A stretch of 64,000 nucleotides of DNA. It comes from Streptomyces chrestomyceticus JCM 4735 (GTDB lineage: Bacteria > Actinomycetota > Actinomycetes > Streptomycetales > Streptomycetaceae). The stretch's first letter is position 1, and every line of letters starts with the position of its first letter. The position numbers and the translations under genes were made by a program. The DNA is taken from assembly GCF_003865135.1 (NCBI RefSeq), contig NZ_BHZC01000001.1:5146001-5210000 (forward strand). Reading direction: 5' to 3'. Shown here in pieces: positions 26,319 through 39,128 of the stretch. The notes beneath the pieces were generated by a model, which saw only the letters and a list, made by a program, of their open reading frames with translations, was not told the DNA's origin and did not search any database.

Positions 26319-27640
26319 TGTCCACCAGCCATGCGACCCCTCGGGAGACGACCGAGGGCACCGTCTACACGGTCACCGGCGGCGACTGGGACGAGATCGC
26401 GGCCGCCGCGGCCCGCGCCGACGACGAGCGGATCGTCGTCAACATGGGCCCCCAGCACCCCTCCACGCACGGCGTGCTGCGGCTGATCCTGGAGATCGAC
26501 GGCGAGACCGTCACCGAGGCCCGCTGCGGCATCGGCTATCTGCACACCGGCATCGAGAAGAACCTCGAATTCCGTACGTGGACGCAGGGCACCACCTTCG
26601 TGACCCGGATGGACTACCTCACGCCGTTCTTCAACGAGACGGCGTACTGCCTGGCCGTGGAGAAGCTGCTCGGCATCACCGACGACATCCCGGACCGGGC
26701 CTCCGTCATCCGCGTGATGCTGATGGAGCTCAACCGGCTCTCCTCCCACCTGGTGGCCATCGCCACCGGCGGCATGGAGCTGGGCGCCACCACCATCATG
26801 ATCTACGGGTTCCGGGACCGGGAACTGATCCTGGACATCTACGAGCTGATCACCGGCCTGCGGATGAACCACGCGTACATCCGGCCCGGCGGGCTCGCCC
26901 AGGACCTGCCGCCGGGCGCGGTGGACCAGGTGCGCGAGTTCGTGAAGAAGATGCGCAAGAACCTGGGCGAGTACGACAAGCTCGCCACCGGCAACCCGGT
27001 CTTCAAGGGCCGGATGCAGGACATCGGCTACCTCGACCTGGCCGGCTGTCTGGCCACCGGCGCCACCGGACCGGTGCTGCGCTCCGCCGGACTCCCGCAC
27101 GACCTGCGCAAGACCCAGCCGTACTGCGGCTACGAGCACTACGACTTCGAGGTGCCGACCGCCGACACCTGCGACTCCTACGGGCGCTTCCTGATCCGCC
27201 TGGAGGAGATGCGCCAGTCGCTGCGCATCGTCGAACAGTGCCTGGACCGGCTGGCGCCCGGCCCGGTGATGGTCGCCGACAAGAAGATCGCCTGGCCCGC
27301 CCAGTTGGCCATGGGCCCGGACGGGCTCGGCAACTCGCTGGACCACATCAAGAAGATCATGGGGACCTCGATGGAGGCCCTGATCCACCACTTCAAGCTG
27401 GTGACGGAGGGCTTCCGGGTGCCGCCCGGCCAGGCGTACGCGGCCGTCGAGTCGCCCAAGGGCGAGCTGGGCGTGCACGCCGTCAGCGACGGCGGGACCC
27501 GCCCCTACCGGGTGCACTTCCGCGACCCGTCCTTCACCAACCTCCAGGCCATGGCGGCGATGTGCGAGGGCGGCCAGGTGGCCGACGTCATCGTCGCCGT
27601 CGCGTCCATCGACCCCGTGATGGGAGGCGTCGACCGGTGA
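26318..27640 (+). CDS. nuoD: NADH-quinone oxidoreductase subunit D
   Basis: This 440-residue 49-kDa-type subunit lines the quinone pocket near N2. [14 protein letters not shown] near residue 44 holds the family His pair, and [11 protein letters not shown] and the C-terminal [13 protein letters not shown] follow. The start ATG overlaps the nuoC stop and has CGGAGG 11 bp upstream. It overlaps nuoE by 4 bp. Confidence 0.97.
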   Translation: MSTSHATPRETTEGTVYTVTGGDWDEIAAAAARADDERIVVNMGPQHPSTHGVLRLILEIDGETVTEARCGIGYLHTGIEKNLEFRTWTQGTTFVTRMDYLTPFFNETAYCLAVEKLLGITDDIPDRASVIRVMLMELNRLSSHLVAIATGGMELGATTIMIYGFRDRELILDIYELITGLRMNHAYIRPGGLAQDLPPGAVDQVREFVKKMRKNLGEYDKLATGNPVFKGRMQDIGYLDLAGCLATGATGPVLRSAGLPHDLRKTQPYCGYEHYDFEVPTADTCDSYGRFLIRLEEMRQSLRIVEQCLDRLAPGPVMVADKKIAWPAQLAMGPDGLGNSLDHIKKIMGTSMEALIHHFKLVTEGFRVPPGQAYAAVESPKGELGVHAVSDGGTRPYRVHFRDPSFTNLQAMAAMCEGGQVADVIVAVASIDPVMGGVDR

Positions 27641-28514
27641 CAGACGTCAGTTTGGGGATGCCGCAGCTCCCCGCCCCCGACTATCCCGCCGAGGTCAGGG
27701 CCCGGCTCGAAGCGGACGCGAAGGAGGTGATCGCCCGCTACCCGGGCTCGCGCTCCGCGCTGCTGCCGCTGCTGCACCTCGTCCAGGCGGAGGAGGGGCA
27801 CGTCACCCGTACCGGCGTCCGCTTCTGCGCCGAGATGCTGGACCTGACGACGGCGGAGGTCACGGCGGTCGCCACCTTCTACTCCATGTACCGGCGCGGG
27901 CCCGGCGGCGACTACCAGGTGGGGGTGTGCACCAACACCCTGTGCGCGGTGATGGGCGGCGACGCGATCTTCGAGACGCTGCAGAAACACCTGGGCGTCG
28001 GCAACGGCGGGACGACCGAGGACGGCAAGGTCACGCTGGAGCACATCGAGTGCAACGCGGCCTGCGACTTCGCGCCCGTCGTGATGGTCAACTGGGAGTT
28101 CTTCGACAACCAGACGCCGGACAGCGCCAAGCGGCTCGTGGACGACCTGCGAGCGGGCCGGGCCGTCGCGCCGACCCGGGGCGCGCCGCTGTGCACGTAC
28201 AAGGAAACGGCCCGCATCCTCGCCGGGTTCCCGGATCAGCGGCCGGGCGCGGTCGAGGCCACCGGCGGTGCCGGGCCCGCCTCGCTGGTGGGGCTGCGGC
28301 TGGCCAAGGGCGAGGCCGTGCCGGGCGCGGGCCAGGCCGCCGACCATGTCGTACCGCAGCGGGGCGCGGACCCCACCGAAGCCGAGGGCGAGCACGCCGG
28401 CCGGGCCCCGGGCGAGGCCCCGGCCACCCACCCCAGCTCGCACGACGCACCGCGCGACACCTCGGCCTCCGACCCTTCGCACCCGGCCGGGCCGACCGCC
28501 GAGGAGGGGGAGTG

Positions 28515-28515
<1 letters not shown>
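27637..28515 (+). CDS. nuoE: NADH-quinone oxidoreductase subunit E with long C-terminal tail
   Basis: This 292-residue thioredoxin-fold subunit binds the [2Fe-2S] N1a cluster through Cys98, Cys103, Cys139 and Cys143 (CTNTLC, CNAACD). The family domain ends near residue 205. The last about 85 residues are Ala/Glu/Pro/His-rich and look disordered, an extension beyond most bacterial NuoE. Start GTG overlaps nuoD; the stop overlaps nuoF (TGATG). Confidence 0.96.
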
Positions 28516-29866
<1,351 letters not shown>

Positions 29867-29870
<4 letters not shown>

Positions 29871-32428
29871 CCGTCACCAGCGACGCCCCCGCCGGGGCCG
29901 GCGGGGCGGCCGTACCGCCCGAAGACCTCGTCACGCTGACGATCGACGGCATCGAGATCTCCGTACCCAAGGGGACGCTGGTCATCCGGGCCGCCGAACT
30001 CCTCGGCATCGAGATCCCGCGCTTCTGCGACCACCCGCTGCTGGACCCGGCCGGCGCCTGCCGCCAGTGCATCGTGGAGGTGGAGGGCCAGCGCAAGCCG
30101 ATGGCCTCCTGCACCATCACCTGCACCGACGGCATGGTGGTCAAGTCGCAACTCACCTCGCCCGTCGCCGAGAAGGCGCAGCGCGGCGTGATGGAACTGC
30201 TGCTGATCAACCACCCGCTGGACTGCCCGGTCTGCGACAAGGGCGGCGAGTGCCCGCTGCAGAACCAGGCGATGTCCGCCGGGCAGGCCGACACCCGCTT
30301 CGAGGGCAAGAAGCGCACCTTCGAGAAGCCGGTGCCGATCTCCAAGCAGGTGCTGCTGGACCGCGAGCGGTGCGTGCTGTGTGCGCGTTGCACCCGCTTC
30401 TCCAACCAGGTCGCGGGCGACCCGATGATCGAACTGATCGAGCGGGGCGCGCTCCAGCAGGTCGGTACGGGCGAAGGCGACCCGTTCCAGTCGTACTTCT
30501 CCGGCAACACCATCCAGATCTGCCCGGTCGGCGCGCTGACCTCGGCCGCGTACCGCTTCCGGTCGCGCCCCTTCGACCTGGTGTCCTCGCCGAGCGTCTG
30601 CGAGCACTGCGCGGGCGGCTGCGCGACCCGTACGGACCACCGGCGCGGCAAGGTCATGCGGCGGCTGGCCGCCGAGGACCCCGAGGTCAACGAGGAGTGG
30701 ATCTGCGACAAGGGGCGCTTCGCCTTCCGGTACGCGCAGCAGCGCGACCGGCTGGAGCACCCGATGGTGCGGGACGCGGAGACCGGCGAACTGGTCACGG
30801 CGAGCTGGCCGGAGGCCCTGGAGGCGGCGGCGCGCGGGCTGGGCGCCGCCAAGGGCCGTACCGGCGTGCTGACCGGCGGCCGGCTGACCGTCGAGGACGC
30901 GTACGCCTACGCCAAGTTCGCGCGGATCGCCCTGGACACCAACGACATCGACTTCCGGGCCCGCGCGCACAGCGCCGAGGAGGCCGACTTCCTGGCGGCT
31001 CGGGTCGCCGGACGGGGCCGCGACCTGGACGACGACGGGTCCGGGGTCACGTACGAGGTCCTGGAAAAGGCATCCGCCGTCCTCCTCGCCGGTATCGAGG
31101 CGGAGGAAGAGGCGCCCGGCGTCTTCCTGCGGCTGCGCAAGGCCCACCGCAAGCGCGGCCAGCGCACCTTCGGGCTCGCGCCGTACGCGACGCGCGGCCT
31201 GGTCAAGGCGGGCGGCACGCTGCTGCCCGCCGCGCCCGGCACGGAGACGGAGTGGCTGGACGCGCTGGCCGGCGGCGTCGGACTGGAAGGTGCGGGGCGG
31301 ACTGCGGCCGAGGCGCTGCGCGGCGCCGGTTCGGTGATCGTCGTTGGCGAGCGGCTGGCCGCGGTCCCGGGCGCGCTGACAGCGGCCGTACGGGCGGCCA
31401 CCGCGACCGGCGCCCGGCTGGTGTGGATTCCCCGGCGGGCCGGGGAGCGCGGCGCCGTCGAGGCGGGCGCGCTGCCCGGACTGCTGCCGGGCGGCCGTCC
31501 GGCGACCGATCCGCGCGCCCGTGAGGAGGTCGCCGCCGCCTGGGGCGTCGCCGGCCTGCCGCAGCGGCACGGCCGGGACACCGGTCAGATCGTCGCCGCC
31601 GCGGCCGCCGGGGAGCTGAGCGCCCTGCTGGTGGCGGGCGTCGACCCGGCGGACCTGCCGGACCCGGCGCGGGCCCTGGAGGCACTGGACGCGGTGGGCT
31701 TCCTGGTGAGCCTGGAGCAGCGCCCGTCGGCCGTGACGGAGCGGGCGGACGTCGTCCTGCCGGTCGCGGCGGTCGCCGAGAAGCCCGGCACCTTCCTCAA
31801 CTGGGAGGGCCGGGCCCGGCTGTTCGAGGCCGCGCTCAAACCGGACCAGATGATCCGGCGGCACCTGCTGCCGGACGCCCGGGTGCTGCACATGCTCGCC
31901 GACGCGATGGACGTCCACCTGGCGCTGCCCGACGTACGGGCGGTGCGGCGGGAGCTGACCGCGCTGGGGACGTGGGACGGCACGTACGCCGCCGACCCGC
32001 TGGAGACCGGGCGCGCGCTGCCGCGGCCGGAGCCCGGCGAGGCCGTACTGGCGGGTCACCGGCTGCTGCTCGACCAGGGGCGGATGCAGGAGGGCGACGA
32101 GGCGCTGGCCGGTACGCGGCACGCGGCCGTCGCCCGGATGTCGCCGGCCACCGCCGAGGAGACCGGCGTCAAGGACGGCGACCTGCTGGCGGTCACCGGG
32201 CCCGCCGGGTCCGTACGGCTGCCGCTGGCGGTCACCCCGATGCCCGACCGGGTGGTGTGGCTGCCGATGAACTCGGTGGGCGGCGGGGTCGCCGCCGACA
32301 CGGGCGCGCGGCCCGGGGAGTTGGTCAAGGTCGCGGCGGTGTCCGGGGCCGGTGAGCCGGGCCCCGCGCCGGGTGCCTCCGGCACTTCCGGTTCGGTGTC
32401 CGGCCCCGTCGAGGAGGTGGACGCGTGA
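29867..32428 (+). CDS. nuoG: NADH-quinone oxidoreductase subunit G
   Basis: This 853-residue iron-sulfur subunit has an N-terminal [2Fe-2S] ferredoxin domain ([15 protein letters not shown]), the His-Cys [4Fe-4S] region ([17 protein letters not shown]), a CVLCARC cluster motif with the distal CPVGAL, then an NADH-G/molybdopterin-like domain. The remaining molybdopterin-fold part is Ala/Gly-rich. ATGA overlap with nuoF; stop overlaps the nuoH start. Confidence 0.97.
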
Positions 32429-33804
32429 TGCAGCACCTGGCGCTGTCCGGCAGCGCGCTGGCCCAGGAAGACCTGTCGATGTTCGGCCGCGACCCGTGGT
32501 GGCTGATCGCCGTCAAGGCGGTCTTCTGCTTCGCGTTCCTCATGCTGACCGTGCTCTTCTCGATCGTCTGGGAACGCAAGGTCGTCGCGTGGATGCAGTT
32601 GCGCATCGGCCCCAACCGGCACGGCCCCTGGGGCATGCTCCAGTCCCTCGCGGACGGCATCAAGCTGATGCTCAAGGAGGACCTGGTCGTCAAGCGGGCC
32701 GACAAGGCGGTGTACGTGCTCGCGCCGATCGTGGCGGCCGTACCGGCCTTCATGGCCGTCGCGGTGATCCCCTTCGGCCCGGCCGGCAACGAGATCTCGA
32801 TCTTCGGCCAGCGCACCACGATGCAGTTGACCGACCTGCCGATCGGCGTGCTCTACATCCTGGCCACCGCCTCCGTCGGCATCTACGGCATCGTGCTGGC
32901 GGGCTGGTCCTCCGGCTCGACGTACCCGCTGCTCGGCGGTCTGCGCTCGTGCGCGCAGATGATCTCGTACGAGATCGCGATGGGCATGTCCTTCGCGGCG
33001 GTCTTCCTCTACTCGGGGTCGATGTCGACCTCGACGATCGTGGAGTCGCAGCAGGACCGGTGGTACGTGCTGCTGCTGCCGGTCTCCTTCATCATCTACA
33101 TCGTCGCCATGGTGGGCGAGACCAACCGGGCGCCGTTCGACATGCCGGAGTCCGAGGGCGACCTGGTCGGCGGCTTCAACACCGAGTACTCGTCCATCAA
33201 GTTCGCGATGTTCATGCTCGCCGAGTACATCAACATGGTGACCGTCTCGGCGGTCGCGGTGACCCTCTTCCTGGGCGGCTGGAAGGCCCCGTACCCGGTC
33301 AGCAGCTTCTGGGAAGGCGCCAACCACGGCTGGTGGCCGCTGCTCTGGTTCGTCATCAAGGTGCAACTGCTGCTGTTCTTCTTCATCTGGCTGCGCGGCA
33401 CGCTGCCCCGCGTGCGCTACGACCAGTTCATGAAGCTGGGGTGGAAGGTCCTCATCCCGGTCTCCATGGTCTGGCTGATGCTCGTCGCGACCGTACGGGC
33501 CCTGAAGAACGAGGGGTACGACTTCCAGCGGATCGTGATGTTCGTGGGCGGCGCGGCCATCGCCGTCCTGCTGATCTCCCTCGTCGCCGACTTCTTCCGG
33601 CGCGGCGAGAAGGAGGAGCCGGCCGAGGAGCCGGCCTTCGACCCCATGGCGGGCGGCTTCCCCGTGCCGCCGCTGCCCGGACAGACCCTGCCTCCCGTGC
33701 CGCGCCGCAGGCCGCGACGGGAGCGGGAGCTGATTGTCAGTGGTGGGGTGGACACTGTCAGTGACGGAATCGACAAGGACGGAAAGGGGGGCGACGGTGC
33801 CTGA
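32425..33804 (+). CDS. nuoH: NADH-quinone oxidoreductase subunit H
   Basis: This 459-residue membrane subunit forms the quinone-chamber heel of complex I. It has eight or more hydrophobic helices, the conserved [21 protein letters not shown] loop segment, and [21 protein letters not shown]. Start is GTG 32425 or the adjacent ATG 32428; GAGGAGG precedes both. A charged, Pro-rich C-terminal tail of about 60 residues extends past the last helix. It overlaps nuoI by 8 bp. Confidence 0.97.
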   Translation: MMQHLALSGSALAQEDLSMFGRDPWWLIAVKAVFCFAFLMLTVLFSIVWERKVVAWMQLRIGPNRHGPWGMLQSLADGIKLMLKEDLVVKRADKAVYVLAPIVAAVPAFMAVAVIPFGPAGNEISIFGQRTTMQLTDLPIGVLYILATASVGIYGIVLAGWSSGSTYPLLGGLRSCAQMISYEIAMGMSFAAVFLYSGSMSTSTIVESQQDRWYVLLLPVSFIIYIVAMVGETNRAPFDMPESEGDLVGGFNTEYSSIKFAMFMLAEYINMVTVSAVAVTLFLGGWKAPYPVSSFWEGANHGWWPLLWFVIKVQLLLFFFIWLRGTLPRVRYDQFMKLGWKVLIPVSMVWLMLVATVRALKNEGYDFQRIVMFVGGAAIAVLLISLVADFFRRGEKEEPAEEPAFDPMAGGFPVPPLPGQTLPPVPRRRPRRERELIVSGGVDTVSDGIDKDGKGGDGA

Positions 33805-34444
33805 CTTCCAGAACCCCGTGGCCGGCTTCGGCGTGACCTTCAAGGCCATGTTCAAGAAGCGGCTGACCGAGCAGTATCCGGAGGAGAAGAAACCGACGGC
33901 GCCGCGCTTCCACGGCCGCCACCAGCTCAACCGGCATCCCGACGGGCTGGAGAAGTGCGTCGGCTGCGAGCTGTGCGCCTGGGCCTGCCCGGCCGACGCG
34001 ATCTACGTCGAAGGTGCCGACAACACCGACGAGGAGCGCTACAGCCCCGGCGAGCGCTACGGCCGCGTCTACCAGATCAACTACCTGCGCTGCATCCTGT
34101 GCGGGCTGTGCGTCGAGGCGTGCCCCACCCGCGCGCTGACCATGACCAACGAGTACGAACTCGCCGACCGGTCCCGTGAGTCGCTCATCTACACCAAGGA
34201 GGAGCTGCTCGCGGGGCTGGAGGAGACCATGGTCGACACCCCGCACGCCATCTTCCCCGGCATGACGGAGAAGGACTACTACCGCGGCCTGGTGACCGAG
34301 GCCGCGCCGGGGACGGTGCGGCAGGTCGCCGTCTCCAAGGGCGAGACGGCCGAAGGGGAGGGCGGCGCGGACACCGCGGCGCCCCAGGAGGCCGTCTCCA
34401 CCTTCGGGCCCGACGAGCCCGCCGCCCGGGAGGTGACCCGGTGA
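33797..34444 (+). CDS. nuoI: NADH-quinone oxidoreductase subunit I (two [4Fe-4S])
   Basis: This 215-residue ferredoxin-like subunit binds clusters N6a and N6b through two complete CX2CX2CX3CP motifs, [12 protein letters not shown] and [12 protein letters not shown]. The GTG at 33797 overlaps the nuoH end and has GGAAAGG upstream; the open frame further upstream runs through nuoH in another frame. The last about 45 residues are acidic and low in complexity. Confidence 0.97.
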   Translation: MPDFQNPVAGFGVTFKAMFKKRLTEQYPEEKKPTAPRFHGRHQLNRHPDGLEKCVGCELCAWACPADAIYVEGADNTDEERYSPGERYGRVYQINYLRCILCGLCVEACPTRALTMTNEYELADRSRESLIYTKEELLAGLEETMVDTPHAIFPGMTEKDYYRGLVTEAAPGTVRQVAVSKGETAEGEGGADTAAPQEAVSTFGPDEPAAREVTR

Positions 34445-35253
34445 CCACGACTTCCCTGGCCGCCGCGGCCTCCACCGGCGAGGCGGTGCAGTTCTGGATC
34501 CTCGGTACGGTCGCGGTGATCGGCGCGCTGTGCACGATCCTGATGCGGCGCGCCGTGCACAGCGCCCTGTCGCTCGCCGGCACCATGATCGTCCTGGCGG
34601 TGTTCTACCTCGCCAACGGCGCGTACTTCCTCGGCATCGTGCAGATCGTCGTCTACACCGGCGCGATCATGATGCTGTTCCTCTTCGTCGTCATGCTCGT
34701 CGGCGTCACGGCGGCCGACTCCCTCAAGGAGACCCTCAAGGGCCAGCGCTGGCTGGCCGCCGCCTGCGGCCTCGGCTTCGGCATCCTGCTGATCGCCGGG
34801 ATCGGCAACGCCTCGCTCCGGCACTTCAAGGGCCTCGGCGAGGCCAACGCCGGGGGCAACGTCCAGGGCCTGGCGGCGCTGATCTTCACCAAGTACGTCT
34901 TCGCCTTCGAGGTCACCGGCGCCCTGCTGATCACGGCGGCGGTCGGCGCGATGGTGCTGACGCACCGGGAGCGTACGGAGCGCGCCAAGACGCAGCGCGA
35001 GCAGTCCGAGGCCCGTATCCGCGAGGGCAAGCACATTCCGCCGCTGCCCGCCCCGGGCGTCTACGCCCGGCACAACGCGGTCGACGTCCCCGGTCTGCTC
35101 CCCGACGGCACGCCGTCCGAGCTGACCGTCAACCCGACGCTGCGCGAGCGCGGCCAGATCCGCGACGTCTCCGGTGCGGCGCTGGACGAGCTGAAGGCGC
35201 TGGAGCAGCGCTCCGAAGAGCGGCTGGGCCGCAGCGAGGAGGCGAAGCGGTGA
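34441..35253 (+). CDS. nuoJ: NADH-quinone oxidoreductase subunit J
   Basis: This 270-residue membrane subunit has five transmembrane helices in its first about 180 residues, including the conserved [20 protein letters not shown] helix, which contains the pi-bulge of the coupling region. A soluble tail of about 90 residues follows. GTGA overlaps with both neighbours. Confidence 0.97.
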   Translation: MTTTSLAAAASTGEAVQFWILGTVAVIGALCTILMRRAVHSALSLAGTMIVLAVFYLANGAYFLGIVQIVVYTGAIMMLFLFVVMLVGVTAADSLKETLKGQRWLAAACGLGFGILLIAGIGNASLRHFKGLGEANAGGNVQGLAALIFTKYVFAFEVTGALLITAAVGAMVLTHRERTERAKTQREQSEARIREGKHIPPLPAPGVYARHNAVDVPGLLPDGTPSELTVNPTLRERGQIRDVSGAALDELKALEQRSEERLGRSEEAKR

Positions 35254-35549
35254 ACCCGGTCAACTACCTCTATCTCGCCGCCCTGTTGTTCACCATCGGC
35301 GCGGCCGGGGTGCTGATCAGGCGGAACGCCATCGTGGTGTTCATGTGCATCGAGCTGATGCTCAACGCCTGCAACCTCGCCTTCGTGGCCTTCTCGCGGA
35401 TGCACGGAAACCTGGACGGACAGATCATCGCGTTCTTCACGATGGTCGTCGCCGCGGCCGAGGTCGTGGTGGGCCTGGCGATCATCGTGTCCATCTTCCG
35501 TACCCGCCACACGGCCTCGGTCGACGACGCCAGCCTGATGAAGCTGTAA
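35250..35549 (+). CDS. nuoK: NADH-quinone oxidoreductase subunit K
   Basis: This 99-residue subunit has three helices and the conserved Glu residues for proton transfer in [14 protein letters not shown] and in [14 protein letters not shown]. Its length is normal for the family. The GTG at 35250 overlaps the nuoJ stop. Confidence 0.97.
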   Translation: MNPVNYLYLAALLFTIGAAGVLIRRNAIVVFMCIELMLNACNLAFVAFSRMHGNLDGQIIAFFTMVVAAAEVVVGLAIIVSIFRTRHTASVDDASLMKL

Positions 35550-35561
35550 GGGGTCGTAAAC

Positions 35562-37508
35562 GTGGAGAACTTGATCGCCCTGCTCGTCGCGGCCCCCCTG
35601 GCCGGCGCGGCCCTGCTGCTGTGCGGCGGCAGGAGACTGGACCGGGCCGGCCACTGGCTCGGCACGCTGTTCGCACTGGCGTCCTTCGCCCTGGCCGTCC
35701 CCTTGTTCATGGAGCTGCTGGGCCGGGACGCCGAGCAGCGGACCCTGCACCAGCACCTGTTCAGTTGGGTGCCGGTGGGCGGCTTCCAGGCGGACGTGGC
35801 CTTCCAGCTCGACCAACTGTCCATGACGTTCGTCCTGCTGATCACCGGTGTCGGATCGCTGATCCACATCTACTCGGTCGGCTACATGGAGCACGACGAG
35901 CGGCGCCGCCGCTTCTTCGGCTACCTCAACCTCTTCCTCGCGGCCATGCTGCTGCTCGTCCTCGCCGACAACTACCTCCTGCTGTACGTCGGCTGGGAGG
36001 GTGTCGGCCTGGCCTCGTACCTGCTCATCGGCTTCTGGCAGCACAAGCCCAGCGCGGCGACGGCGGCGAAGAAGGCGTTCCTGGTCAACCGCGTTGGTGA
36101 CATGGGCCTGTCCATCGCGATCATGCTGATGTTCACCACGTTCGGAACGTTCGCGTTCGGGCCGGTGCTGGGCGCGGTCGGCGACACCTCCGAGGGCAAG
36201 CTCACCGCCATCGGCCTGATGCTGCTGCTCGCCGCCTGCGGCAAGTCGGCGCAGGTCCCGCTCCAGTCCTGGCTGGGCGACGCGATGGAGGGCCCGACCC
36301 CGGTCTCGGCCCTGATCCACGCGGCGACCATGGTGACCGCTGGCGTCTACCTGATCACCCGCTCCGGCGCGATCTTCAACGGGGCGCCGGACGCGCAGAC
36401 CGCCGTCGTGGTGGTCGGCGCGGTGACGCTGCTGTTCGGTGCGATCGTCGGTTGCGCGAAGGACGACATCAAGAAGGCCCTGGCGGGCTCGACGATGTCG
36501 CAGATCGGCTACATGATCCTGGCCGCCGGGCTGGGCCCGATCGGCTACGCCTTCGCGATCATGCACCTGGTCACCCACGGCTTCTTCAAGGCGGGCCTCT
36601 TCCTGGGCGCCGGCTCGGTGATGCACGGGATGAACGACGAGGTGGACATGCGCCGCTACGGCGGCCTGCGCAAGTACATGCCCGTCACGTTCATCACCTT
36701 CGGCCTCGGCTATCTGGCGATCATCGGCTTCCCCGGTCTGTCCGGCTTCTTCTCCAAGGACAAGATCATCGAGGCGGCGTTCGCCAAGGGCGGCACGGAA
36801 GGCTGGATCCTCGGCGGCGCGGCGCTGCTGGGCGCCGCGATCACCGCGTTCTACATGACGCGGGTGATGCTGATGACGTTCTTCGGCGAGGAGCGCTGGC
36901 GCAAGGCGCCGACGCCGTCCCCCGCCGAGCCGTCCGTGGAGCCCGCGGCCGAGACCCGGGGCGAGTACACCCCGCCGCACCCGCACGAGTCGCCCAAGTC
37001 CATGACGATCCCGATGATCCTGCTGGCCGTCGGATCGGTCTTCGCGGGCGGCCTGTTCAGCCTCAACGAGGCGTTCGTGACCTGGCTGGAGCCGGTCACC
37101 TCCTTCGACCACGGGCACCCGCCGCTGAGCGCCTCGGCGATCACCACCGCCACGATCGTGGTGATGGTCCTCGGCGTCGGGCTCGCCTACCTCCAGTACG
37201 GGCGCAAGCCGGTCCCCGCCGTCGCCCCGCGCGGCTCGCTGCTCACCCGGGCGGCCCGCCGCGACCTGCTCCAGGACGACTTCAACCACGTCGTGCTGGT
37301 GCGCGGCGGCGGCGAGCTGACCCGCGCCCTGGTCCAGTTGGACCAATCCGTCGTGGACGGCGCGGTCAACGGCACGGCGGCGTCGATGGGCGGCCTCTCC
37401 GGCCGGCTGCGCCGGGTGCAGAACGGCTTCGCCCGCTCGTACGCGGTACAGATGTTGGGCGGTGCGGCCGTGCTGATCGCCGCGACCCTGCTGATGAGGG
37501 GTGTCTGA
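35562..37508 (+). CDS. nuoL: NADH-quinone oxidoreductase subunit L (antiporter-like)
   Basis: This 648-residue antiporter-like proton-pumping subunit has about 14 to 16 helices and the long lateral helix expected near its C-terminus. Signatures include [41 protein letters not shown] and [19 protein letters not shown]. The GTG at 35562 follows nuoK by 12 bp. Confidence 0.97.
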   Translation: MENLIALLVAAPLAGAALLLCGGRRLDRAGHWLGTLFALASFALAVPLFMELLGRDAEQRTLHQHLFSWVPVGGFQADVAFQLDQLSMTFVLLITGVGSLIHIYSVGYMEHDERRRRFFGYLNLFLAAMLLLVLADNYLLLYVGWEGVGLASYLLIGFWQHKPSAATAAKKAFLVNRVGDMGLSIAIMLMFTTFGTFAFGPVLGAVGDTSEGKLTAIGLMLLLAACGKSAQVPLQSWLGDAMEGPTPVSALIHAATMVTAGVYLITRSGAIFNGAPDAQTAVVVVGAVTLLFGAIVGCAKDDIKKALAGSTMSQIGYMILAAGLGPIGYAFAIMHLVTHGFFKAGLFLGAGSVMHGMNDEVDMRRYGGLRKYMPVTFITFGLGYLAIIGFPGLSGFFSKDKIIEAAFAKGGTEGWILGGAALLGAAITAFYMTRVMLMTFFGEERWRKAPTPSPAEPSVEPAAETRGEYTPPHPHESPKSMTIPMILLAVGSVFAGGLFSLNEAFVTWLEPVTSFDHGHPPLSASAITTATIVVMVLGVGLAYLQYGRKPVPAVAPRGSLLTRAARRDLLQDDFNHVVLVRGGGELTRALVQLDQSVVDGAVNGTAASMGGLSGRLRRVQNGFARSYAVQMLGGAAVLIAATLLMRGV

Positions 37509-37511
37509 GCC

Positions 37512-39128
37512 ATGTCGTTTCCCCTTCTGACGGCCACCGCGGCGGTCCCGGCGATCGGCGCGATCGCCACCGCCGCGGTGCCCGCCGCCAAGCGCACCGC
37601 CGCCAAATGGCTGGCCCTGCTCTTCTCGCTGGCCACCCTGGTGCTCGCGGCGGTGGTCGCGGTCCGCTTCACCCCGGGCGCGAAGGGCCCGTTCCAGCTC
37701 ACCGAGTCGCACGCCTGGATCAAGGACTTCGGCGTCCGCTACGAACTGGGCGTGGACGGCATCGCGGTGGCGCTGATCGCGCTGACCGCGCTGCTGGTCC
37801 CGTTCGTGATCCTGGCGGGCTGGCACGACGCCGACCCTCTGGAAGACGCCACGCCCAACCGGCGCTGGAGGCCCACCCAGGGCTTCTTCGCGCTGGTCCT
37901 CGCCGTCGAGGCGATGGTGGTCATCTCCTTCGAGGCCACCGACGTCTTCCTCTTCTACATCTTCTTCGAAGCCATGCTCATCCCGATGTACTTCCTCATC
38001 GGCGGCTTCGGGGACCGGGCCGGGGCGGACGGCGAGGAGCACAGCGCGAAGCTGCGCTCGCAGGCCGCCGTGAAGTTCCTGCTGTACAACCTGGCCGGCG
38101 GGCTGATCATGCTGGCCGCGGTGATCGGGCTGTACGCGGCCACCGCCGACCAGCTCGGCAGCGGCACGTTCTCCCTGACGGAGATCGTCCAGGCGCGGGC
38201 GGACGGGAAGCTGGCGCTGGGCACCGGCACCGAACGGCTGCTGTTCCTCGGCTTCTTCTTCGCCTTCGCGGTGAAGGCGCCGCTGTGGCCGCTGCACACC
38301 TGGCTGCCCGGCGCGATGGGCGAGTCCACGGCGCCCGTGGCCGTACTGATCACCGCGGTGGTCGACAAGGTCGGCACCTTCGCGATGCTGCGCTTCTGCC
38401 TCCAGCTCTTCCCGGAGGCCAGCAACTGGGCCACCCCGGTCATCCTGGTCCTCGCGCTGATCAGCATCCTGTACGGCGCGCTGCTCGCGGTCGGCCAGCG
38501 GGACATCAAGCGCCTGGTGGCGTACGCGTCCATCTCCCACTTCGGCTTCATCGTCATGGGCATCTTCGCGATGACGACCCAGGGCCAGGGCGGCGCGACG
38601 CTGTACATGGTCAACCACGGCATCTCGACGGCGGCGCTGATGCTGGTCGCCGGGTTCCTGATCTCGCGGCGCGGCTCCCGGCTGATCGCCGACTACGGCG
38701 GGGTGCAGAAGGTCGCGCCGGTGCTGGCCGGCACCTTCCTGGTCGGCGGTCTGGCGACGCTGTCGCTGCCGGGCCTGGCGCCGTTCGTCAGCGAATTCCT
38801 GGTGCTGGTCGGCACGTTCAGCCGCTACCCGGCGGTGGGGATCGTGGCCACCGTCGGCATCGTGCTCGCCGCGCTGTACGTCCTCGTCCTCTACCAGCGG
38901 ACGATGACCGGCCCGGTGAAGGCCGAGGTGCGGACGATGCCCGACCTCAAGGCGCGGGAGCTGGCGGTAGTCGCCCCGCTGATCGCGCTGCTGCTGTTCC
39001 TCGGCGTCTACCCCAAGCCGCTGACGGACGTCGTCAACCCGGCGGTGGACCACACCCTGTCCGTCGTCGATCAGCACGATCCCCGCCCCGACGTAGCCGT
39101 GAAGGCAGATGCGGAGGCCGCGAAGTGA
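37512..39128 (+). CDS. nuoM: NADH-quinone oxidoreductase subunit M (antiporter-like)
   Basis: This 538-residue antiporter-like pump subunit has about 14 helices. The signatures FIFFEAMLIPMYFLIG-like and KAPLWPLHTWLPGAMGE, with proton-channel Lys residues, are present, as is HFGFIVMGIFA. The ATG at 37512 is 3 bp after nuoL. Its stop overlaps the nuoN start. Confidence 0.97.
   Translation: MSFPLLTATAAVPAIGAIATAAVPAAKRTAAKWLALLFSLATLVLAAVVAVRFTPGAKGPFQLTESHAWIKDFGVRYELGVDGIAVALIALTALLVPFVILAGWHDADPLEDATPNRRWRPTQGFFALVLAVEAMVVISFEATDVFLFYIFFEAMLIPMYFLIGGFGDRAGADGEEHSAKLRSQAAVKFLLYNLAGGLIMLAAVIGLYAATADQLGSGTFSLTEIVQARADGKLALGTGTERLLFLGFFFAFAVKAPLWPLHTWLPGAMGESTAPVAVLITAVVDKVGTFAMLRFCLQLFPEASNWATPVILVLALISILYGALLAVGQRDIKRLVAYASISHFGFIVMGIFAMTTQGQGGATLYMVNHGISTAALMLVAGFLISRRGSRLIADYGGVQKVAPVLAGTFLVGGLATLSLPGLAPFVSEFLVLVGTFSRYPAVGIVATVGIVLAALYVLVLYQRTMTGPVKAEVRTMPDLKARELAVVAPLIALLLFLGVYPKPLTDVVNPAVDHTLSVVDQHDPRPDVAVKADAEAAK

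Noticed and set aside
36452..39124. Upstream extension of the nuoN frame (to 1441 residues)
   Set aside because: It reads through nuoL and nuoM in the wrong frame; NuoN family sequence starts at the GTG overlapping the nuoM stop.
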